A DNA stretch of 64,000 nt from Euryodendron excelsum (Eukaryota > Streptophyta > Magnoliopsida > Ericales > Pentaphylacaceae), in assembly GCA_033060915.1 (NCBI GenBank), contig CM065381.1, forward strand, positions 30,067,836 to 30,131,835. The letters run 5' to 3'. Numbering within the stretch: the stretch's first letter is position 1; each line of letters starts with the position of its first letter. The position numbers and the translations under genes are program-made. The notes beneath the pieces were generated by a model, which saw only the letters and a list, made by a program, of their open reading frames with translations, had not been told where the DNA came from and made no database searches. This document shows positions 57,401 to 64,000 of the stretch, in pieces.

Positions 57401-57514
57401 GATCAATGGTTTGTGAATAAGTAGTTTCATGCCATTCTTCTCAAGCTTTCCTTCATCAATGGAAATGAACAAATATTGCTCCTTCAAATAATAAATGTCT
57501 TTGATTTCCACCAT
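54441..57514 (-). pseudogene. plant mobile domain (PMD) protein, antisense to the gypsy element
   Basis: The minus strand starts MVEIKDIYYLKEQYLFISID at 57514 and proceeds through KIYGEFTFIMNYWEWLEDVL (near 57230), YKAIDASLFTYDRNFDIF, a VGEFSIFLWDLHIL segment and a 156-codon open part (56669-56199) with RPTTFKVVSMMAFGQ and FFPIHYIYTWLAHYFYTHY. LRHWQISICYKIGLTALFLS and YHKWWEKVHDDF follow (55859-55700), then a Lys-rich linker and a C-terminal coiled coil (about 54977-54441). This order matches the aminotransferase-like plant mobile domain family (PF10536), relatives of Arabidopsis MAIN/MAIL1, nuclear proteins involved in silencing and gene expression. Stops near 57311, 57080, 56770, 55464 and 55113 inactivate it. 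PMD genes are known to occur inside some gypsy elements; position after integrase suggests such capture. Confidence 0.75.
55945..56296. repeat. tandem duplication, 176-bp period, inside the PMD gene
   Basis: Copies at 55945-56120 and 56121-56296 both start CTATATGGTTCTACAAAG and share GGACCAAGTGATTGGAAC and TTTCATCATCATTACTCC. The duplication sits just after the central open part of PMD and adds about 58 codons' worth of sequence plus a stop. Confidence 0.8.
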
Positions 57515-57948
57515 TGTACAAGCTACTCTTTAACCAAATAATTCAACAAATAATAACAGCGCTCTCAGTATGATTTTGAAGTGCCTAAAGAAAAAAAGAA
57601 ACATATAGTTGATCAGCCTTTAACATACTAAGACATAAAAAGGGAGAGAGAGGCTGCAGGTTTAAAAAAAAATGGGATCAGGGATTAAAGAATCTTTTGT
57701 TATCAGAAATCAATCATCATAATCAAAAATCCTTTTGTCGCCCTATCACCATCAAGATTATTAAGGTTTAAACAAACAAAAGTAATATGAGTACCCTTCG
57801 TATAATAAATACATGTGACAATATTGCGTCAAATGTATCAACATGACAAAAAGGGAACTGATACAATAATAACCAATGTAAAAAAGGAGACTTCGGCAAC
57901 GTTGATCAAAGAATAATGCTAGAAGAGAATGGGTTGGTGTTGAGCAGC
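57515..57948 (-). other. region upstream of the PMD start
   Basis: Would contain any promoter for the PMD gene on the minus strand. I see no convincing TATA box. It ends where an inverted giant LTR starts at 57949. Confidence 0.4.
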
Positions 57949-60900
57949 TGTCGCACATCGATTTTTAACCAAGCCCACTTGAATAGGGAAAAAGCATGGT
58001 TCTCTCTCTGTTAGAACCCATCCTCCAAAAAAGATAAGTGCAACAGGGGTTTTATCTTCAAAATTGATTTGATTAAAGGCTTTTTTGAAAAAATTTGGAA
58101 TCGGCACCTAATGTAGTTAAAGATATGCTAGGTCACCTAAAAGCAAAGTATAATCTGAAGGCTAAACTTAGGTTTTTCAAAAATATTTTGAAAATGCCTT
58201 CTTAAGAAAGCTTTTTGGAAAAAAAATAAAAAGGTTTTTAGCAACCTTTTGAAAGTTTTAAAGTCCTTTTTGAAGCAAGACTCCAACTTTGGTCTTTGAA
58301 ATAGAAATCTATGGTTTGGGAGTTGGTTACATATAGGGTAAAATGTCGCGCCGCAATTTTTCGCACTCAAAAAAACACACAAGTGAGAAAAACACAATAC
58401 TCTCTCATTAGAACTCATCCTCCTAGAAGGACGAGTGCAACTAGTTTGAATTAGAAATTGATTTGAATAAGGGCTTTTGAAAAATATTTGGAGTCGTCAC
58501 CTAACTTTGTTAAGGTGAATTAGGTCACCTAAAACTAAGTGCAATCCAAAGACTAAACTTAGGGCTTTTGAAAAGGTTTTGAAAACTTCCTCAAGAGAGG
58601 GTTTTTAAAGAAAATAGGTTATTTGGAAATCTTTGAAATGATTTAAGCCCTTTTTGAAAATCCGTTTTGGTATTTGAAAATAGTAATTCTAGGGTCGGAG
58701 GTTGGTTACGTATAGGGAAAATATCCTAAGATCATCACCCTATCTCGCCCTTGCGATACCTATATGTCTGGTCATCATAGGTTCACTTATTTAAAATCTT
58801 TGATTATTCAATGTCCAATACTATCCACTTTAAAAAGAGTTTTAGAAAAAGGTTCGATATGATACATGACATACAAGTGCAAGAAAAATATTTGATTTTG
58901 AAATAGATTTGAAAAGAGAATTTGAAGCTTGAAAAAGATTATGGAATTAAAATTTTGAAAAAGGTTGTGGAATTGAAAATTTGAAAAAAGTTATAAAATT
59001 GAAAATTTTAAAAAGGTTGGGACCACACCCATGAGGGTTGCCAACATATTCCTTTGGTAGGGAACCAGGTCAATCGTAGTTCGGACCTATGGTTCGATTG
59101 AAAATAAACACTTTGAGGTCTTTGAAAAGATTTGATTTGAAACTTTGATTAGAAGATTGAAAACTGAACTTTGATTTGAAAAGCTTGAGGATTTGAAATT
59201 GATTTGGATTAAACTTTGAAGGAGAATTTGGAATTGATTTGGAAAGATTGAATTGAGCGTTGAAAACATCTTTACTTAAATTGAAATTTGAAAACCATCT
59301 TGGTTTTGGAAAAGAGTTTTAGAAAGGAGTTGAAACTTCCTAACTTAGGGTTAGGGTTGAACTAGGGTTTGGCTTCCTAGGGTTTAGGTAACCTAGGGTT
59401 GAAAGTATGCAATTAAATTGGAAAGCTTTGATTTTAGAAAATTGGGTTTTAGGAAAGATTTAGAAAAGATTTGATTTGAAAGAATTTAGAAATTTAGGGT
59501 TTAGGAAATATTGGATTTTAGAAATTTTTTAATTAGAAAAGTTTCAAAATAGGAAGTTCTATTTTAGAAAAGTTTCATTCTGGGAAAGAGTTGATTTTAG
59601 AAAAATCTATTTTAGTAAAGAATTAATCTTGGAAAGATTTGAATTTGAAAAGTTTTGAATTTGGAAAGATCCATTTAAGAAAGGTCTTAATCTAAGAAAG
59701 GTTTAAACTTAGAAAGATTTAAAATTTGAAAATAAGATTTGAAAGTTTGAAATTAGAAAAGTTTTGAAATTTGAAAAGATTTGATAAGTTGAATTTAGAA
59801 AGTGAAGATTTGGAAAGGTTTGAAATTAGGAAAGGTTAAAATTATGAAGGATTGGAATTAGGAAAAATTTGACTCTTATCTCCTAAAGTAGAAGATTGAA
59901 TTTTATTTTTAAAAATAGATGATTTGGTTTTGTTTCCAAAATTCAAGGATTTGATTTGACTTGGAATTGAAAAAGTTAAGTTTTGAAAATTTTAGATTTA
60001 GAAATCTATAATTTGATAGAAAAAAGGGTTTGAAAACCTATGATTTGATGTAGAAAAGGAAGTCATGACTTGAAGAAAAGGAATTGGGATTTCATAATCA
60101 TGGATTCTAGGGCTCGACTTGGACTCCAAGACAAAGAGTTTCTGAAAAGTAGATCTTTGAAAGGGTTTTAGAAAATAGATTTTTTAAAAAATTTAGAAAA
60201 TAGATTTTTGAAACAAGTTTTTAGGAAGTAGATTTGAAAACAATTTGGAAAGAGGTTTGAATATGGACTTTTGAAAATCTCTTAAATATCTCACTTTCTT
60301 AAAACAATTCTAGTCATGAAAAAATAAGAATCGTTCTAGGGTTGTGATTTTGAAAACAACTAGGATTTGAAATATGAATCATAATAATCACTTTGAATAT
60401 CACACCTTCCTAAAACGACGCTAACCATGGAATGGCTAGAATCATCTTAAGATTGTCGTTTTTGATAAAAAAAACAATTTAGGGTTTACACCTTAAATTT
60501 TGTACCTTGATAGTCACATTGAATATAACACTTTCCTAAAACAACCATAACCATGGAATGGCTAGAATCATCCTAGCAGTGTGATTTTAAAAACAATTTT
60601 GAAAGAAAGAGATTTTGAATACAAGTTTTTGAAAGAGAGTTTAGATGCAAGTTTAAAAAACAACTTTGATGCAAGTTTGAAAACAACTTTGAATGCAACT
60701 TTGAATGGATGTATGAATATGACATGCACAATGCAATAAGGTTGTGAACATACAAGGTTAGGCTTCACCACATAATCAAGGAGGCCGAACCCACACCATC
60801 AAAAGTTAAATTTGAAGAAAGCCCCCAGCATGGTGACCTTCAACAATTCTTCCTAGGCATGAACTGAGGAGTCTCTTGTTTCAAGCATGCAAGAAGAGGA

Positions 60901-61338
60901 GGTAAAAAATGGGGATTAAAATATAAAGAAAACCCAAGTGGGTTCGGAGGGAGAAGAAAGAGGAGGGACTACGTAGAAGTAAATCAAAAGCCTACATTCT
61001 CTTCTTCTTGCTTTGATTCCATTTGTTTGCTTTGTTTTACTTGACTTGAACCTTAAGAGTTTCGAAGTTGCAGCACTTGAATCTTCAATGGATGTTTGAG
61101 GCTTGTGTTGGATTGTATAGAGTGTATAGAGGTTAGGGTTTGAGTGTATGTAGACTAGGACTTAAAGAGACTTGAGAGAATTAAGGTTTGAGGAGACTTC
61201 GAGCTTTGATTTTAGAGAGAGATAGAGTTTCTGGATTGAGTTTGCGGACCTTTTTTATGCAGGGGGAGGGTCTATATTTATAGGCAATTAAAACAACCCT
61301 GGCATCTGTTATAGTGGCACCAAGGCAAATTTCCTACT

Positions 61339-61359
61339 GGCACCACTAGGAGTGGTGCC
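61339..61359. repeat. 9-bp perfect hairpin upstream of the LTR TATA box
   Basis: GGCACCACT, AGG loop, AGTGGTGCC. It lies about 60 bp upstream (minus orientation) of the TATAAATA at 61275-61282. Further GGTGCCACTA copies occur at about 61310-61320 and 61378-61390. Confidence 0.6.
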
Positions 61360-61509
61360 TGGCCATTTATTAGCTTGGTGCCACTACTAGTGGCTCCAGC
61401 CACTTATAAAAGATTTTAGGGTGGCAAAAAATATATCTTTCGACCCTTGGGACGCAAGACAAAAGATTTAGGCGCTTATCCTAACGACTACCATGTAATT
61501 TTTGGCTTG

Positions 61510-62170
61510 GCTCCACTAGGAGTCACTCAAGAAAGTTCGAGAATGATCCGGAAGGTTTCGAGTAACCAAAATTGGTTGGGAATGGATGGGGAACCCTTGA
61601 GAAAGTGTCTCAGAAGTAACTAGCTTGAGAAGCAATGCTAGAATGTTTGAAAAGGTAGACAGGCCCGCTAGGGGCAAAACGATCAATTGAACCAAAAAAA
61701 ATACCGAAATGGATGCGGAGTGACCCATGAGAAGGTTTGAAGGTTGGAAACAATATTGACAGTGTTCCGAGGGGTTGCCGATTTGATACATAGAGCCGAT
61801 GTGGTTAGAAAAGGCAACCGGTCCATTAGGGGCAAAACGGTTATTTTGCACTAGGCTTGTCGAAATAAACTCCAAATGATCTAGAAAGGTATTAGAAAGT
61901 TGAGAATACTATTAGAATCATTCTTGGAAGATAACAAGTTTGATACCCTGAGCCAGTATGATTCCCGGAGGTGATCGGATGCCTAGGGGCAAAATAGTTA
62001 TTTTGATCGGATGGTCTCAGAATTGATCTGGAACCGACTGGAAGGCACTTGAACATGTTAGACTGTCTTTGGGACAATCTTTGAAGGGTGGACTTACCAC
62101 TTTGAGGACTTAGGTAGTTTCTCGAGAAGCGTGTTGGTAAGACCCAAGGAGCAGTTTGGTTATTTTTTAT
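61510..62170 (-). repeat. degenerate U3 repeats with GGGGCAAAA core
   Basis: Core GGGGCAAAA occurs at about 61672, 61838 and 61984, with surrounding similarity (gene-like text encoding NNRFAPNGPV and NNYFAPRHPI in the same relative frame). The plus-oriented sibling has TTTTGCCCCTGG near 49693 and GGGGCAAAATGCC near 35584. Frames at 61516-62077 and 49479-49856 reflect these repeats and are not called as genes. Confidence 0.5.
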
Positions 62171-63445
62171 CGAAATGGGCTAACAGGCACTAGTGTTGAC
62201 CTGAATTTTAAGTATTTCTGTCACTCTAATGGTGTGTGACGAGTTAGTTTTCAAAAATATCCCGTCCTTTGGTAAACGTGTCACAGCCAAGAGGCGTGTT
62301 CGGTTCCATTACATAGGAGTTTTTATGGCAATTCCCAATGGCGACCTATTTGCAAGTGCTTTTGCTACTCTGATGGTTGCAATGTTTGTGAGTGTTTCCA
62401 TCACTTTGATGGTGTGCATTCCTTACAGAGGCTACCTGATCTTGGAAAGCTGCTACTAGATGGTCTTATCGCCTGAGGAATCAACTTTCTTGAAAGACGT
62501 GCCAAATAACAAATATTCTATATTTGCGAGCTAGCAGGCACCAAAAGTGAACCGATCTATCATCTTAGGGATGTGAGTTATGTCCCAGTCAATAGGTTTA
62601 AAGGGGCTTATAGTTCTGAGGAGTTTTTTAGGTAAACGTACTAGACTGGATGGACTTACCATCTAAGGGATCAACTTTCTCAAAAGATGTGCCAGATTGA
62701 GTCTGTTTGATCTGGACTGGAATTTAAACTGGAATTGAGATTGGAATAAGGACTTACCAACTTTAGAAAGGCGTGCCAACTAGAACTAGACCGAGCAATG
62801 CTCCAAAGGCATTTTAGTCATTTCTCCTCTATTGGGCCTAATGGGCCCACGAAGCAATCGATTGACTAGATCGAGTCTGAAAAATTGATTTTGGACTTGA
62901 ATGTGTCTGTGTCAGTTTGAATGTGAGTCCGGTCAAACCAGAGATTGCCAAGCGGGCAAAAATGGGGTGCTTAAAAAGATATCCTAAGATCATTACCCTA
63001 CCTCGCTTTTTCTGTACCTACATATCTATTCACCCTTAGTGCACCCACTTGAATCACTAGTTACTAATTATCCACTTTATATCCACTTATTGAAATTTTC
63101 AAAATGGAATTTGGTCATTACCTTTTTAATAAATGATGTATGATACATATTTTTAGAAACATTTTTGAAAGATTTGGAAAAGGGTTTGGAATTTGATTTG
63201 TGAAAGTTGCTTTTGAAAGAATAGGAATTTTTTGAAGTTTGACTTGGGATAGAAAATTCTAATTGAAGAAGAGTGTTGAAAATGGACATTTGACTTGAAA
63301 TAAGGGTTATGACCGCTTATGAAGGTTGCCTACGTATCTCACTTAGCGAGAATCAAGTCATTCATAGTTCATGCAACAGCACGATTGAAAAGTGGACACA
63401 AGGGAGTCTTGCAAGGTTTTTGAAACGTGAACTCAAGAAAGTAGT

Positions 63446-63470
63446 GACTTGGACTTGGACTTGGACTTGG
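63446..63470 (+). repeat. short hexanucleotide repeat, GACTTG x4
   Basis: Four perfect tandem GACTTG units plus one base, inside the outer giant LTR. Confidence 0.85.
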
Positions 63471-64000
63471 AATTTTTTTAAAGTGCCTTTGAATAGGACT
63501 TGGAATATTTTGAAGTGTTTTTGAAAATAACTTAAGAGCACTTTAGAAATTTTTGAGGCAACTCAAGGGAGTTTTGGAATGTTTTTTAAAGACTCGATTA
63601 GGGATTTTTTTTAAAATAGAGTTTAGATTGGAACAAGGTAAAAGCTCTTGTGAACTTGTCTTTGAAAAGTTTTTTAAATCACCTTAAGAAAGGTATGCTG
63701 AATATCTCATCACCTTTGAGAGATTGGCTATTGAGAAACTAAACTCCTTTAAGCTTAGGTATTTTGGAAACACTTTTAAAAAAGGGGCTAAAAACTTCCT
63801 TTAGCGTTTTGAAAACTTTTAGGGTTAGGGAACCCTAATTGGATGTCTCACTTTTACTTGAACAACCCTAACCATGGAGGGAATAAGATTGCTTTAAGGA
63901 TGTGAATCTTGAAAAACATTTTTGAAAAGAGATTTTGAAAACACTACGAGTTTGGAACCCTAGTATGAACCTTGAATGTTTCATTTGATATATCACTTTC

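Larger units (their letters stand above)
29536..57948 (+). mobile_element. outer Ty3/gypsy element split by nested insertions
   Basis: Same-strand modules in canonical gypsy order (LTR end, primer-binding site, gag, protease, RT, RNase H) run from about 29.5 to 35.47 kb. RNase H and integrase then resume at 52683. The interruption 35473-52677 is bounded by ACCAC on both sides and restores a continuous RNase H text when disregarded. After integrase come a 3' tandem repeat and an opposite-strand PMD gene. No 3' LTR is found before an inverted giant LTR begins at 57949. The 5' LTR start is uncertain. The primer-binding site and gag suggest the Tat group. Confidence 0.75.
58344..62941 (-). repeat. 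giant LTR of about 4.6 kb, minus orientation, nested in a sibling
   Basis: Starts TGTCGCGCCGCAATTTTT and ends GTCCGGTCAAACCA (complement of the LTR start). It corresponds end for end to the solo LTR at 35473-36393 plus 49585-52677: matching starts (TTGAACTGACACAAACACATT and TTCAAACTGACACAGACACA), matching U3 repeats, a TATA box (minus strand, 61275-61282) and the GGTCACCTAA block near 58530. No coding interior adjoins it, so it is probably a solo LTR. The flanks are A-rich and I could not settle its target duplication; 62942-62971 may be part of it. Confidence 0.65.
57949..64000 (-). repeat. giant LTR, minus orientation, split by a sibling LTR and cut by the window end
   Basis: Plus-strand TGTCGCACATCG at 57949 is the complement of the LTR's 3' end. 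It runs to 58343 (…ATATAGGGTAAAA) and resumes at about 62972 with GATATCCTAAGATCATTACC, the text that follows ATATAGGG in the sibling copy at 58720. It continues beyond 64000. Frames within are purine-run artefacts. Confidence 0.65.

Overview
This window reads as plant nuclear DNA, most likely from a eudicot with a repeat-rich genome. It is AT-rich and holds no intact cellular gene. Almost every recognisable coding stretch is a decayed transposable-element protein: Ty1/copia gag and RNase H, Ty3/gypsy gag, protease, reverse transcriptase and integrase, an Athila-type env-like protein, a hAT transposase tail, and a plant mobile domain (PMD) protein. Only three fragments look host-derived: an exon resembling a CCCH zinc-finger gene (10.25-10.48 kb), an FBD-like exon (25.9-26.1 kb) and a tRNA-Asp-like sequence (15.29-15.36 kb).

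Layout, left half. Positions 1-1.25 kb hold a small repeat family that recurs at 24.9 kb. A minus-strand copia LTR and its polypurine tract (1.26-2.65 kb) are interrupted by a second minus-strand, Sirevirus-like copia element (2657-10015, near-matching 5-bp target duplication). That element has a 2.3-kb LTR on one side and only 290 bp on the other. Next comes a CACTA-like, non-coding element packed with TTGTGACAAA/TTTGTCACAA repeats (10877-14000). Inside it is a roughly 530-bp-arm inverted repeat, potentially one giant RNA hairpin. A degenerate plus-strand gypsy element (14.4-19.3 kb) carries a hAT insertion with an 8-bp duplication. A minus-strand gag-only LTR element (19289-23235) has two 561-bp LTRs, a perfect GATCT duplication and a 13-copy array of about 65 bp. 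Fragments of copia LTRs and RNase H fill 26.3-29.5 kb.

Layout, right half. From about 29.5 to 57.9 kb lies one old Ty3/gypsy element split by nested insertions. Its gag, protease, RT and first RNase H part lie at 30.0-35.47 kb; the rest of RNase H and the integrase resume at 52.68-53.98 kb. The gap (35473-52677) is a solo LTR of about 4 kb flanked by ACCAC duplications. That LTR is itself split by an Athila-like element (36394-49579) flanked by GGTAT duplications. Downstream of the outer element's integrase, on the opposite strand, is a PMD pseudogene of about 3 kb. From 57.95 kb to the window end are two nested copies of the same giant LTR family in inverted orientation.

Taken together the window records successive insertions: outer gypsy, then giant LTR (reduced to solo), then Athila. 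No operon-like or cooperating cellular gene set is present. The features most worth following are the long inverted repeat, the antisense PMD gene linked to a gypsy element, the CpG-centred palindrome arrays seen in several unrelated LTR families, the gag-only element with its tandem array, and a 93-base pure G tract that may be an assembly artefact. All family calls rest on motif recognition by eye; no alignment or database search was run.
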